DNA of 64,000 nucleotides from Paenibacillus dakarensis (GCF_001373415.1 NZ_CDSE01000057.1:1-64000); one strand, 5' to 3'. Positions 16,196 to 25,712 are shown, counted from the stretch's first letter. Numbers and translations are program-made. Notes: generated by a model from the letters alone, not told the origin.

Positions 16196-16390
16196 AGACG
16201 ATCTACCGCTGGATTTATTCAAATCGTCTAGCACAAGGGAAAGCTCACTCTTGAGTCACAATGGAAAACGGCGTAAACTATGGAGAACCGTGGATGTTTT
16301 TTCTGATTGGCCTATTCGCCTGAGAACCAATGAGATACGTTAACGTGAGATCTTTAATCTCTGGGAGTCGGATACCGTCGTAATGATTCG
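16195..16390 (+). pseudogene. Relic of an IS30-family transposase, frameshifted
   Basis: From 16195 the frame reads KTIYRWIYSNRLAQGKAHS then a stop. After a frame change it continues GKRRKLWRTVDVFSDWP, RLRTNEIR, an internal stop, and REIFNLWESDTVVM. TIYRWIY...GKRRK...R...WE.DTVV is the IS30 transposase core, leading into the first catalytic Asp. At least one frameshift and one stop, plus the missing N- and C-terminal parts, make it dead. It abuts the IS3-like relic, so two elements decayed at the same spot. Confidence 0.7.
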
Positions 16391-16410
16391 TTTAATTAGA
16401 AAGGTAATAG

Positions 16411-16815
16411 ATGAGAAAATTAATAATTACTTTATGGTGTGTAGCATTATTCATTGGAACTTGTACCGAGAGTGTGCCGCTATTATTCACTGACTTCCAT
16501 ATTCATTTGAATTTAAATAGTCAACCTACCTGGTCAGATCTTTGGCGTGTTGGTGCCTTCGACTCTAATGCATACATTATTCAGAAGATAGGGCACTTCT
16601 TTGGTTTCTTTATTCTATCTCTATTGATGACAAACTTCGGACAAAATAAAAAGGGGTTAATATGGGCGATTGGATATGGAGTATTAACCGAGATACTACA
16701 GCCGATTTTCCACCGAGATGCTCGAATACTCGATATGCTTATTGATACAGCAGGAGCTTTAATAGCCTATTATATATGTCTAATTTTCAAAGCAATTCAG
16801 AAGAAAGGGACATAG
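16411..16815 (+). CDS. VanZ family membrane protein
   Basis: 134 residues with an N-terminal hydrophobic segment (residues 4-20), and further membrane helices around FFGFFILSLLMTNFG, GLIWAIGYGVLTEILQPIF and MLIDTAGALIAYYICLIF. IIQKIGHFFGFFILSLL and TEILQPIFHRDARILDMLID fit the VanZ-like pattern (K.xHxxxFxxL and the E.lQ...R..d..D motif). VanZ-like proteins are linked with cell envelope traits and low-level teicoplanin resistance, with unclear biochemistry. AAAGGT precedes the ATG. It ends in a strong terminator and seems monocistronic. Confidence 0.83.
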   Translation: MRKLIITLWCVALFIGTCTESVPLLFTDFHIHLNLNSQPTWSDLWRVGAFDSNAYIIQKIGHFFGFFILSLLMTNFGQNKKGLIWAIGYGVLTEILQPIFHRDARILDMLIDTAGALIAYYICLIFKAIQKKGT

Positions 16816-16816
16816 T

Positions 16817-16856
16817 ATAGCAATCATACAATTTGTATGATTGCTATTTTTTTTTG
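16817..16856 (+). terminator. Intrinsic terminator after the VanZ-like gene
   Basis: ATAGCAATCATACAA (16817-16831) and TTGTATGATTGCTAT (16833-16847) are near-perfect inverted repeats followed by nine T. The palindrome may work in both directions. The 215 nt from here to 17071 hold no gene that I can see. Confidence 0.9.
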
Positions 16857-17071
16857 TGATTGTAATCTGTAACAAATAAATACATGATATGCAATACGCA
16901 CTGTTGAAAAAAAGTAGCAATATATAGCAAAATCCCAATTCTTTTATCCTTTATTAAACTTGTGTATGATTATAGCGATTAAAGGAATATTGGGATAAAA
17001 AAAGAAATATTTTGTCATTATGATTGAATATATTAAATTTTGTTTACAAGATTAAAGGGGGGTTCTCGACA

Positions 17072-17866
17072 ATGATTGATATACATAGCCATATACTCCC
17101 TTACATGGACGATGGAGCGAAGGATTGGGACATGGCGATAGCTATGGCGAAGCAAGCTCATGCTGATGGGATCCGGTGCATTGCAGCGACACCTCATCAT
17201 AGGAATGGTCGTTATATTAACGATCCTTCTAAAGTGCTTGAAATGGTAGAAATTTTAAATTCTAAGTTACAAGAATTACATCTGGATATTAAAGTGTTCC
17301 CGGGGCAGGAGGTTAGAGTCCATGATGATCTTTTACGTCATTGGGAGAAAGGTGAGATACTTTCACTTTACGGTTCCAGATATGTACTACTAGAGTTACC
17401 TTCATCTCATATTCCTGCAACGGTGGAAGACATTGTTTATGAATTATCCTTGATGGACATTCGAGTGATTATTGCCCATCCAGAACGTAATGCAGATATT
17501 GCTCGTAATCCAGATCGGCTGCTTCACCTCGTAGAGCTTGGGGCGTTGGCTCAATTGACAGCTCAGTCGGTTACAGGAGAGAAGGGCGGAAAGCTTCAGA
17601 GGCTCTCACTGGACTTGTGTAAAAGAAATCTCATACATTTCATAGCAACAGATGCTCATGATCCGGTGCGTCGTCCATTTCAGTTAACAAGCAGTTATCA
17701 AGTGATCGAGAAGAAGCTTGGTCCTGAGATAGTGAGTTACTTTAAGAGCAATTCTAAGAGAGTGGTGGACAATTTAGAGATTCCAATATTCGACATGACT
17801 ACACATAAAGTCCACGGAAATGTATTCGCAAAGGTTCTATCGGGAATGTTTCGAGTGACCAAGTGA
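17072..17866 (+). CDS. cpsB: CpsB/YwqE-type tyrosine-protein phosphatase (PHP fold)
   Basis: 264 residues with the PHP metal-binding pattern: MIDIHSHILPYMDDGAKDW at the start, TPHHRNGRYIN, FPGQEVRVHDD, IIAHPERN and IATDAHD near the end. These manganese-dependent phosphatases dephosphorylate the bacterial tyrosine kinase that controls capsule or exopolysaccharide length. ATG 17072 after AAAGGGGGG is preferred to an upstream in-frame start. The matching Wzz-like adaptor and kinase lie downstream at 20.2-21.6 kb, separated only by the SLH-protein gene. Confidence 0.93.
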   Translation: MIDIHSHILPYMDDGAKDWDMAIAMAKQAHADGIRCIAATPHHRNGRYINDPSKVLEMVEILNSKLQELHLDIKVFPGQEVRVHDDLLRHWEKGEILSLYGSRYVLLELPSSHIPATVEDIVYELSLMDIRVIIAHPERNADIARNPDRLLHLVELGALAQLTAQSVTGEKGGKLQRLSLDLCKRNLIHFIATDAHDPVRRPFQLTSSYQVIEKKLGPEIVSYFKSNSKRVVDNLEIPIFDMTTHKVHGNVFAKVLSGMFRVTK

Positions 17867-17962
17867 ATCTATGATTTATTTACGACTTGGATAGAGTGGC
17901 ATAAGCCGCGACTAACTAAGTTGTGAACAAATAAATAAAGAACATAACAGAGGTGAAGATAA

Positions 17963-20026
17963 TTGTCATTCAGAAAAAAAGTAACCGCTTCCACTCTCGC
18001 GGTCAGCATGGCTGCAGTAACTCTAGCGGGTATACCACTTAGTAATGAAGGACTGGCTAAACATCTTGGGATTACATCGGTTTCAGCTGCTAATTCGAAT
18101 GTTGATAAGGTCAAAGACAAACTGAAGAGAATAAATGCGGCATTAAGTCCAGCAGATAAAACTAGGCTCCAGGCTCTTCGTTCAGAAATCAACACTAAGA
18201 TCGGTTGGGACGCTTTCGAAGAGAGCGCTGCTCCAATACTTACTCAGACTAGGAAAGCAGGCGTTTCTAATGAGACGGTATTTAGTTTGTTTAATGCTGT
18301 GACCGATTTGGCTAATGATCCTGCATACGAGAAATTGGTGGAAATTCGGAATAAAGAAGAATATATTGAAGCCGCCAAAAAGCTCGGAGAAGCTGGGGGA
18401 GTAGCTAACTTAACAGTGGATGACTTGGCAGAATTTTTGGTTGGTGACCAAGGCGTCGAATCAAAGATTGTAGAAATTCTGAAGAATAAGACTATGAAAG
18501 AATTGAACGACATTTTTAATAATAGTGAGGCGCGTAATGCTCTAATCAGGGACGCTTACCGCAGTGTGCTGAATGAAACTGTGGGTGATCAATCCGTAGG
18601 ATCTGTTCTTAATAAGCTTGGAATTACCGACAATCTGGTTGCAAGCACTGTATCGAGTCTACAGAACCGATTGGATCCTGCAATTGTAAAGGAAGCAGCA
18701 CTAGCACTTAGTTTAGCTTATATTAAAGCCGAGAATATCAAATTACCTGATCCAGAGGATGATGACGATGGTGATGGAGGTGTAGTAACTCCCCAACCTC
18801 CAGTTAATGGCGGAGGCGGAGCCGGCGATGGTGGGGGAGCGCCAGGTGGAGCGGTAACAACTCCTACTGGTTCTTTACAAAAATTGTTGAAATTAGATGC
18901 TTTTGAATTGGTTGAGATCGTAAACGGCAAAGCAACATTGAAGTTAGATGAGGCCTATATGCTGAAATTGGTCGAAGCAATCAAGGCAGCAGCGGCTAAT
19001 GAGAAAGGTGAAATCACACTTTTCATTGATCATGGTGCAGTTAATGCTTCTTCCATAGAGGCACCAGTATCTAAGACAATTATTGAAGCAGCGAAATCAG
19101 CAGGGATCGATAATATTGCTCTGACCGTAAACGGACTCACGTTTACTCTGCCAATCAGTCAATTTAATGATTCAATTAAATTGTCCATTAACATGAAAGA
19201 TGACAAAGTTATTTCTGAGATTAGCAAGCTTCAATTAGCTTCAGATGTATACGAATTCCTGTTTGAAGTTGGCGGTAAACAAGTGAACTCCTTCCGTAAA
19301 CCGATAACAATTCGTCTTCCACTGCGTGATGTGAACGTAGATAAAGAACTTTTAAGTGTTGTTAAGGAAGTCCAAGGATCCCTCCAAATCCACGGCGGTG
19401 TGTTGGATGGCAAATTTATTGTAGAGAATCGTGACACACTTTCCACTTATGCAGTAGTAGAGAACAAAGTGAACTTCACAGATATCGGTATCGTACAAAA
19501 ATGGGCTGGACGTCAAATTCAAGTTGTAGCTGCTAAGGGTGCTATAGAAGGTAAAGCGGCAGGTGTGTTTGCACCGAAAGATTCTGTGACACGCGCTGAG
19601 TTTGCTAAAATGCTGGTTCGTGCTCTTAACCTGGAGAACAGCTATGCAGTAGAATCCTTTACTGATGTAAATAACACAGATTGGTTTGCACCATATGTAG
19701 CGGCTGCAACTGAACAAGGTATCATCTATGGTCGTACATCATCTAAATTTGCACCACATGAGAAGATTAGTCGCGCTGAAATGGCTACGATGATTTCTCG
19801 TGCGCTAAAAGTTACACAGAATATTACAGATGAGAATAACTCGGATAGTATCTTGAAGCAGTTTGCTGATACAGATAAAATCGGAAAAGCCTACAGACAG
19901 GCCGTAGCCTTTGCTGCTTCTAAAGGGCTTGTAGTAGGAAGCAATGGCAAGTTTAACCCGAAGGATAACGCTACACGTGCAGAAGCAGCTGTAATGATCT
20001 ATCGTACAATGAATTACAAAAAGTAG
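17963..20026 (+). CDS. SLH-domain surface protein
   Basis: 687 residues. A signal peptide (FRKKVTASTLAVSMAAVTLA) precedes probable cleavage near VSA at about 42. Then comes a helical region to about 260 with coiled-coil tendency, an acidic/Gly-Pro linker (DDDDGDGG, GGGGAGDGGG), a beta-rich part, and three C-terminal SLH repeats (about 510-687; FAPKDSVTRAEFAKMLVRAL, FAPHEKISRAEMATMISRAL, FNPKDNATRAEAAVMIYRTM). SLH domains anchor proteins to pyruvylated secondary wall polymers. TTG 17963 follows GAGGTGA. Its position between cpsB and the Wzz-kinase pair suggests a role in surface polysaccharide retention or assembly (inference). Confidence 0.9.
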   Translation: MSFRKKVTASTLAVSMAAVTLAGIPLSNEGLAKHLGITSVSAANSNVDKVKDKLKRINAALSPADKTRLQALRSEINTKIGWDAFEESAAPILTQTRKAGVSNETVFSLFNAVTDLANDPAYEKLVEIRNKEEYIEAAKKLGEAGGVANLTVDDLAEFLVGDQGVESKIVEILKNKTMKELNDIFNNSEARNALIRDAYRSVLNETVGDQSVGSVLNKLGITDNLVASTVSSLQNRLDPAIVKEAALALSLAYIKAENIKLPDPEDDDDGDGGVVTPQPPVNGGGGAGDGGGAPGGAVTTPTGSLQKLLKLDAFELVEIVNGKATLKLDEAYMLKLVEAIKAAAANEKGEITLFIDHGAVNASSIEAPVSKTIIEAAKSAGIDNIALTVNGLTFTLPISQFNDSIKLSINMKDDKVISEISKLQLASDVYEFLFEVGGKQVNSFRKPITIRLPLRDVNVDKELLSVVKEVQGSLQIHGGVLDGKFIVENRDTLSTYAVVENKVNFTDIGIVQKWAGRQIQVVAAKGAIEGKAAGVFAPKDSVTRAEFAKMLVRALNLENSYAVESFTDVNNTDWFAPYVAAATEQGIIYGRTSSKFAPHEKISRAEMATMISRALKVTQNITDENNSDSILKQFADTDKIGKAYRQAVAFAASKGLVVGSNGKFNPKDNATRAEAAVMIYRTMNYKK

Positions 20027-20040
20027 TGAACTTAAGAAAG

Positions 20041-20077
20041 CCTTCCTCTCATGAAGATGGGAGGGGGGTGTTCTTTT
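20041..20077 (+). terminator. Probable terminator after the SLH-protein gene
   Basis: CCTCTCA (20045-20051) pairs with TGGGAGG (20058-20064) with one G-U, and a short T-rich tract follows at 20070-20076. The stem is short, so termination may be partial. Confidence 0.5.
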
Positions 20078-20162
20078 ATAACTTGTGAAGACCATTTTTT
20101 GGTAATTGAGTCAGAGTTAAAAAGTATCACGCAATTATAGATACCGCTGGAGGGAAACCTAC

Positions 20163-20927
20163 GTGTCACGTGAATTGGATTTGAGAGATATTTTTCGGAT
20201 TATTCGGAAGAGGATATGGTTGATAGCACTTATTGTTGTATTGGTTTGTTCATTTGTAGGGGTTTACAGCATTTTTGTTAAGAAGCCCGTATTTGAGGCT
20301 TCCACGAAAATCGTTGTAAATCAGACGCCTACAAATTCTACAGTGAATCAATTGGACCTCAATCAGATTAACACTAATATTCAACTTATTAATACCTACA
20401 AAGAAGTAATCAAAACTCCAGCAATCCTTGATCAAGTTGTGAATAGTTATCCTGAGTTTCAGTTAACTACTGAAGATTTATCTAAGATGGTGAACGTAAA
20501 CTCTGTAAATAACACACAGGTGATGACTGTAGTTGTTCGGAATACTTCGTATGTAAAAGCAGCGGAGATAGCAAATGCGATTTCGAAAGTATTTCAGAAA
20601 GAAATCCCGTCCATATTTAATGTACAGAATGTATCGATATTAAATGAAGCGAAGACAGAACCGTTAGTCAGACCGCAACCCGTAGAACCCAATATTATTC
20701 TCAATTTAATGATCGGGTTTGTTGTTTCTTTAATGCTCGGTGTGGGATTAACCTTCGTACTAGAGTATCTTGACGATACGATTAAGACAGAAGAGGATGT
20801 TAAGGAGTTTTTGGAGATACCAACGCTTGCGATGATTACACGGGTAAATCAAAATGATCGAGGGCCTTCGCGATCTATATCAACATCCAGGAAAGGTGGA
20901 AAAGAACATGTCAGCATTGCAGAATAA
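20163..20927 (+). CDS. Wzz/CpsC-type polysaccharide co-polymerase (kinase adaptor)
   Basis: 254 residues: an N-terminal RELDLRDIFRIIRKRIWLIA followed by a membrane helix, an extracellular domain to about 180, and a second helix IILNLMIGFVVSLMLGVGLT then the cytoplasmic tail EYLDDTIKTEEDVKEFL. This is the CpsC/CapA/YwqC adaptor form that lacks its own kinase domain. It sets chain length and activates the partner kinase. GTG 20163 follows CTGGAGGG. The gene overlaps the kinase gene by 20 nt. Confidence 0.93.
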   Translation: MSRELDLRDIFRIIRKRIWLIALIVVLVCSFVGVYSIFVKKPVFEASTKIVVNQTPTNSTVNQLDLNQINTNIQLINTYKEVIKTPAILDQVVNSYPEFQLTTEDLSKMVNVNSVNNTQVMTVVVRNTSYVKAAEIANAISKVFQKEIPSIFNVQNVSILNEAKTEPLVRPQPVEPNIILNLMIGFVVSLMLGVGLTFVLEYLDDTIKTEEDVKEFLEIPTLAMITRVNQNDRGPSRSISTSRKGGKEHVSIAE

Positions 20928-21594
20928 AAAACGCCACCTTATTGTCTTATCCAATCCTCGTTCACCTATAACAGAGGCGTATCGATCATTACGTACCAAC
21001 ATAGACTTCTCATCAGTGGATGAAAGAACGCAAGTGATCATGGTAACCTCAACTGGGCCAGAGGAAGGGAAATCAACGGTCGTAGCCAATTTAGCAGTAA
21101 CCTATGCGCAAGGCGAGCGCAAAGTGTTATTAATTGATGCGGATATGAGAAAGCCGACAGTGCACCGTACGTTCCAGTTGACCAACAAAATGGGATTGTC
21201 ATCGATTTTATCCCGGCAGTGCAACCTGGAAGAAGTGATTCAAGAATCAGAAGTACCTAATCTGTATGTGATGACAGCGGGACCTATTCCGCCTAACCCT
21301 GCCGAGATGCTGAATTCTAAGAGAATGACAAATCTGATGCAGTTGCTGCGAGAACAATTTGACATGATTCTTATCGATACGCCTCCAGTGCTTGCGGTTA
21401 CTGATGCACAATTGCTCGCTTCAAATAGTGATGGTGTCTTAATGGTTATTAATTCAGGTAAGGTTAAGAAGGATGTCGCATTGAAGGCGAAAGAAAATCT
21501 ATTACGGGTTAATGCCCGTATCCTTGGTGTAGTGTTGAATAATGTCAAACGTAAAACAAGTGAAGAATACTATTACTACTATTATGGAAACTAA
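20908..21594 (+). CDS. CpsD/YwqD-type bacterial tyrosine kinase
   Basis: 228 residues with Walker A TGPEEGKSTVVANLA, Walker A' VLLIDADMRKPTVHRTF and Walker B MILIDTPPVLAVTDAQ, ending in a tyrosine cluster (EEYYYYYYGN) that is the autophosphorylation site. With the adaptor just upstream and the CpsB phosphatase, it forms the phosphoregulatory circuit that controls polymer export. ATG 20908 has AAAGGTGG 8 nt upstream; a longer in-frame start within the adaptor gene lacks homology. Confidence 0.95.
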   Translation: MSALQNKKRHLIVLSNPRSPITEAYRSLRTNIDFSSVDERTQVIMVTSTGPEEGKSTVVANLAVTYAQGERKVLLIDADMRKPTVHRTFQLTNKMGLSSILSRQCNLEEVIQESEVPNLYVMTAGPIPPNPAEMLNSKRMTNLMQLLREQFDMILIDTPPVLAVTDAQLLASNSDGVLMVINSGKVKKDVALKAKENLLRVNARILGVVLNNVKRKTSEEYYYYYYGN

Positions 21595-21660
21595 CGCTAA
21601 CCTAATTCTTAATTGGTATGAATATCACATAAACTATTAATTTCGGAGGGCACCGAATTA

Positions 21661-23484
21661 ATGAAAATTCGCAAAGGGATTGTGGCGTTGTTTGTTATTG
21701 ATATCGTAATCGTATGGTTCAGCATAGTGACTTCCTACTGGTTCCGATTCTATGATGGTTTCCCACTGGGGTATAAACTGCAAATGATTCAATACGCAGC
21801 GATTTCAACGATTGGATTCGGGATTAGTCTTAACTATTTCCGTCTCTATCGTAGAGCTTGGGAGTATGCAAGTGTCGAGGAACTCTTGTCAATTTTCAAA
21901 GCTATAGTTATCGGTGGCGCCTTATCTACTGTCGTAGCATTATTAGTTTTACCTGAACGAGTCCCATTCTCGATTGTGATTCGTTCATTGGAGACGATTC
22001 TACTTCTTGTAGGTGGCTATCGTTTTCTTACTCGACTATTAGGAATCAGAACGTACAATAAGGTAACGGATCCGATTCCTAAGAATGTATTAATTGTAGG
22101 GGCAGGTAACTGTGGAACATTGATTGCGAGGGAGATCAGAAACTCGACATCAGGTATGAAAATTGTTGGTTTCATCGATGATGATTTGGAAAAGTACAAG
22201 CTGCATGTTTTGGGTATACCCGTGTTAGGAACACGGGATGTTATTCCAAGTATCGTTGCAGAGAAAGACATACAAGAGATCGTGATTGCCATACCTTCGG
22301 CAAGCAGACAACAAATTTCAGAAATCGTGACAATCTGTAAGAATACAGATGTTAAATTAAAAATGATGCCGCGATTAAATGATCTGATATCCGGCAAAGT
22401 CTCTTTGAATAAGATTAGAGAGGTTAGCGTTGAAGACTTGCTTGGTAGAGATCCAATTGTAACCGACATCGATGAGATTATGAGTTATGTGCAGAATAAG
22501 ATCGTTCTGGTAACGGGTGCAGGAGGATCTATCGGCTCTGAGCTTTGCCGCCAAATATCCAACTTTGAACCTAATAAGCTGTTATTGCTCGGTCATGGAG
22601 AGAACAGTATTTATAATATTGAGATGGAACTGAGAAGGAAATTTCCTGCCCTTACACTTGAGACGATCATTGCAGATATACAGGATCGGGACAGAATGCA
22701 GAGCGTATTTCAGGAGACTCGCCCGCAAGTTGTATTTCATGCTGCAGCACATAAGCATGTTCCTTTAATGGAGAGAAACCCGTCTGAAGCCGTGAAGAAT
22801 AATGTGTTCGGAACACAAAATGTGGCGGATTGTGCTGATCAGTATGGCGCAGAGCGCTTTGTGCTCATATCTTCTGATAAAGCGGTTAATCCGACAAGTG
22901 TGATGGGTGCAACGAAGCGAATTGCAGAAATGTACATTCAGAGTATTAATGCATCGAGCCGTACGAAGTTTGTAGCTGTTCGATTTGGCAATGTGTTAGG
23001 CAGCCGAGGAAGTGTCATCCCACATTTTAAACAGCAGATTATAGAAGGAGGACCTGTGACGGTAACCCATCCAGAAATGGTTCGATATTTCATGACGATC
23101 CCGGAGGCAGTTCAGTTAGTGCTGCAAGCAGGATCTCTTGCAGCTGGCGGTGAGATTTTTGTTCTGGATATGGGACAGCCTGTCAAGATTCTTAATCTGG
23201 CTGAAGATTTAATTCGATTGTCTGGTTATGAACCTTATCATGATATCGATATTAAGTTTACAGGTATTAGAGAAGGTGAGAAGCTCTTCGAAGAGTTATT
23301 GACGGATGAAGAGAATGTCACGGCCACCCAGCATAACCGTATTTTTATAGGAAAGCCATGCGACCTGAATCGCAATTATCTGGAGTTGGAGATTAAACGT
23401 CTGCAAAAGGTGATCGCTGAAGGTTCAAGTTCAGTTAAAGATGTAATTGATCAGATTGTTCCAATGTATGAAGTTGTTTCATAA
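21661..23484 (+). CDS. epsC: EpsC/CapD-like membrane nucleotide-sugar 4,6-dehydratase
   Basis: 607 residues. Four N-terminal membrane helices (to about 130) precede a CoA-binding-like Rossmann domain (VLIVGAGNCGTLIAREIR) and a second SDR domain with VLVTGAGGSIGSELCRQI and the active-site region SSDKAVNPTSVMGATKR. This is the FlaA1/PglF/EpsC architecture, which converts UDP-GlcNAc to a 4-keto-6-deoxy sugar. The EpsN-type aminotransferase and EpsM-type acetyltransferase downstream supply the next two steps to a UDP-diacetamido-trideoxyhexose. CGGAGGG precedes the ATG. Confidence 0.93.
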   Translation: MKIRKGIVALFVIDIVIVWFSIVTSYWFRFYDGFPLGYKLQMIQYAAISTIGFGISLNYFRLYRRAWEYASVEELLSIFKAIVIGGALSTVVALLVLPERVPFSIVIRSLETILLLVGGYRFLTRLLGIRTYNKVTDPIPKNVLIVGAGNCGTLIAREIRNSTSGMKIVGFIDDDLEKYKLHVLGIPVLGTRDVIPSIVAEKDIQEIVIAIPSASRQQISEIVTICKNTDVKLKMMPRLNDLISGKVSLNKIREVSVEDLLGRDPIVTDIDEIMSYVQNKIVLVTGAGGSIGSELCRQISNFEPNKLLLLGHGENSIYNIEMELRRKFPALTLETIIADIQDRDRMQSVFQETRPQVVFHAAAHKHVPLMERNPSEAVKNNVFGTQNVADCADQYGAERFVLISSDKAVNPTSVMGATKRIAEMYIQSINASSRTKFVAVRFGNVLGSRGSVIPHFKQQIIEGGPVTVTHPEMVRYFMTIPEAVQLVLQAGSLAAGGEIFVLDMGQPVKILNLAEDLIRLSGYEPYHDIDIKFTGIREGEKLFEELLTDEENVTATQHNRIFIGKPCDLNRNYLELEIKRLQKVIAEGSSSVKDVIDQIVPMYEVVS

Positions 23485-23535
23485 GATTAACAATTTAGAT
23501 CTAACCCAAAATAATCGAATGTGAGGATTCTAACT

Positions 23536-24459
23536 ATGATGAAGAGGTACTCTGCAATTGTTATGATTGTAGCCATGCTCCTAAGTATCACACCTATAAA
23601 AACTGTGGAAGCGGCTAACAACGTGAAAATGAAATCCATGGATGTTGAGTTTAATTTTGACGGGACTGAACTACAGCCTCCTGCTGGTCAATTTGCCTTT
23701 ATATATAAGGGTACGACTTATGTTCCATTACGGTTCGTTTCTTATGCGTTACAGAAAAATGTTCAGTGGGATGGAAAAGCCTCAAAAGTAACCGTAAGCG
23801 AGCCGACCTCCAGTCAGTTGGTATCTATTAAGGAAAAACTGATGAATTCATCAGCTTCTGCCAATGCTAACTTCTTGGGAAAAGTCTTTGCAATGACACC
23901 TGTGAAAGTGGATTTTATTTTTAATGGTAAGAAGAAGGTGCTGCCTTCCGGTCAGCAAAGCTTTATGTATAAAGGAACCTTATACGTTCCAGTTCGTTTC
24001 ATGGCGGTATCGTCCGGTTCACAGATAACTTGGGACGGGAAGACCAAGACAGTAAAGGGAATTTCCAATTCAACAGGAACACCGAACTCTTCAGGAACGC
24101 CAACCACTCCACCATCATCAGGAGGAGCAGGAAGCAGTACTGATAAGGTATCCTACGAGTCAATTACAAGCAATACCGAAGCGAAGCTAAAATCTCTACA
24201 GGCGGAGAATAACTCTACGCTAATGAGCTTGGCGGCAAAATACTTATCAGCCTCAGATGATGCAACGAAGAAGAAGTTGTTAGCTCAAGGACAACAACAA
24301 TTGGATAGCTTAACGGCGAAGTTTGAGAATATTGTAGGCAATGCAGAAAATCAGCTGAAAGCCAATGGATACAGCACAGAGGTTATTAATGAATACCGTA
24401 AAACTTTCAATGATGAGATTGAAGCTGGAAAGAAATTGGCGAACGAGCTTGCTGGATAA
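23536..24459 (+). CDS. Secreted protein with copper-amine-oxidase-N-like repeats
   Basis: 307 residues with a signal peptide (YSAIVMIVAMLLSITPIKTV, cleavage near VEAA). Two copies of the copper_amine_oxidN1/stalk-like beta motif follow (GTTYVPLRFVSYALQKNVQW and GTLYVPVRFMAVSSGSQITW), then a Ser/Thr/Gly/Pro linker and a C-terminal helical domain of about 100 residues. The helical domain resembles that of the membrane protein at 33501-34289. Despite the domain name no oxidase is implied; these repeats are common in Paenibacillus wall proteins. ATG 23536 follows GTGAGGA. Role within the exopolysaccharide cluster unknown. Confidence 0.8.
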   Translation: MMKRYSAIVMIVAMLLSITPIKTVEAANNVKMKSMDVEFNFDGTELQPPAGQFAFIYKGTTYVPLRFVSYALQKNVQWDGKASKVTVSEPTSSQLVSIKEKLMNSSASANANFLGKVFAMTPVKVDFIFNGKKKVLPSGQQSFMYKGTLYVPVRFMAVSSGSQITWDGKTKTVKGISNSTGTPNSSGTPTTPPSSGGAGSSTDKVSYESITSNTEAKLKSLQAENNSTLMSLAAKYLSASDDATKKKLLAQGQQQLDSLTAKFENIVGNAENQLKANGYSTEVINEYRKTFNDEIEAGKKLANELAG

Positions 24460-24467
24460 GCAAGCTC
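24445..24467 (+). other. Perfect hairpin with the stop codon in its loop
   Basis: GAGCTTGC (24445-24452) and GCAAGCTC (24460-24467) flank TGGATAA, so the TAA stop of the previous gene lies in the loop. No T-tract follows. It may be a weak terminator or an mRNA-end stabiliser. The remaining gap to 24581 holds no gene that I can see. Confidence 0.5.
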
Positions 24468-24581
24468 CTTACATAAAAGGGATGAGATTTAGTTAACGGA
24501 TGCTTTGTCTTTGTTAAATCAATTGGAGCCTAATCCGGATCAAATACTTACTAACTCTTAAAGAGAAAGGAAGAACTGTGG

Positions 24582-25712
24582 ATGGAGCTAACAAAGATTA
24601 AAGAGAAGATATTCCTTTCTTCGCCACATATGAGTGATGAAGGATATGAAATGGAATATATTAAGGAAGCTTTTGATACGAACTGGATTGCTCCACTTGG
24701 TGAAAATGTAAATGGATTTGAAAGAGAATTAGCTGCTAAGGTGGGTTCTAAAGCAGCAGCCGCACTTTCTTCCGGAACAGCTGCTATTCATTTGGCATTG
24801 AAAGCTGCCGGAGTAGGAGAGGGAGATATCGTCTTTTGTCCAACACTTACTTTTTCAGCTACAGCCAATCCTATAATCTATCAGAATGCTATTCCTGTTT
24901 TTATAGACAGTAACTATGAAACTTGGAATATGTGTCCCGAGGCATTAGAAGAAGCCTTTATTAAGTATCCGGAAGTGAAAGCAGTCTTGGTTGTTCACTT
25001 ATATGGTCTGTCAGCAGATATGGATAAAATCATGGAGATCTGCAGGAAACATAATGTTGCAGTAATTGAAGACGCGGCAGAATCATTAGGAACTTATTAT
25101 AAAGGGCAGCACACAGGAACTATTGGTGACTACGGTGTTTTCTCTTTTAATGGAAACAAGATAATCACCACTTCAGGCGGCGGGATGCTTGTCTCTAAGA
25201 ATGAGGAACGCATTAATAAGGCGAGATTCTGGGCTACGCAGTCAAGAGATCAAGCTAGGCATTATCAGCATAGTGAGTTGGGATTCAACTATCGTATGAG
25301 TAACGTTGTTGCGGGTATAGGCAGAGGGCAACTCAAAATATTAGATCAAAGGGTAGAGAAGAAGAAATATATACATGAGTTTTATAAGAGAGAGTTAGAA
25401 GGACTTGAGGGCGTTGAATTGATGCCAAGCAATGAGTGGAATGAACCGAACTATTGGTTGAGCTCCATGATGTTGAGAGGGAAAGTTAGGCCATTAGACA
25501 TTATAGAAGCTCTTGAAAGAGAGAATATTGAATCAAGACCTGTTTGGAAGCCGATGCATATGCAGCCGTTTTTTGAACGCTTTGATTATATAGGGAATGG
25601 TGTATCAAATAAATTATTTGAGAATGGTATTTGTCTTCCTTCGGATACAAAAATGACGGATCTCGATTTAGAGAGGGTTGTCAAGGTCATAAAGGGGCTG
25701 TGGACGAATTGA
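24582..25712 (+). CDS. epsN: EpsN-like DegT/DnrJ/EryC1 aminotransferase
   Basis: 376 residues closely following B. subtilis EpsN: IFLSSPHMSDEGYEMEYIKE, FDTNWIAPLGENVNGFEREL, SSGTAAIHLALKAAGV, and the PLP lysine in FSFNGNKIITTSGGGML. It should aminate the 4-keto-6-deoxy product of the EpsC-like dehydratase. AAAGAAAGGAAG precedes the ATG. The next gene starts on its stop codon (TGATG), showing tight coupling with the EpsL-like transferase. Confidence 0.94.
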   Translation: MELTKIKEKIFLSSPHMSDEGYEMEYIKEAFDTNWIAPLGENVNGFERELAAKVGSKAAAALSSGTAAIHLALKAAGVGEGDIVFCPTLTFSATANPIIYQNAIPVFIDSNYETWNMCPEALEEAFIKYPEVKAVLVVHLYGLSADMDKIMEICRKHNVAVIEDAAESLGTYYKGQHTGTIGDYGVFSFNGNKIITTSGGGMLVSKNEERINKARFWATQSRDQARHYQHSELGFNYRMSNVVAGIGRGQLKILDQRVEKKKYIHEFYKRELEGLEGVELMPSNEWNEPNYWLSSMMLRGKVRPLDIIEALERENIESRPVWKPMHMQPFFERFDYIGNGVSNKLFENGICLPSDTKMTDLDLERVVKVIKGLWTN

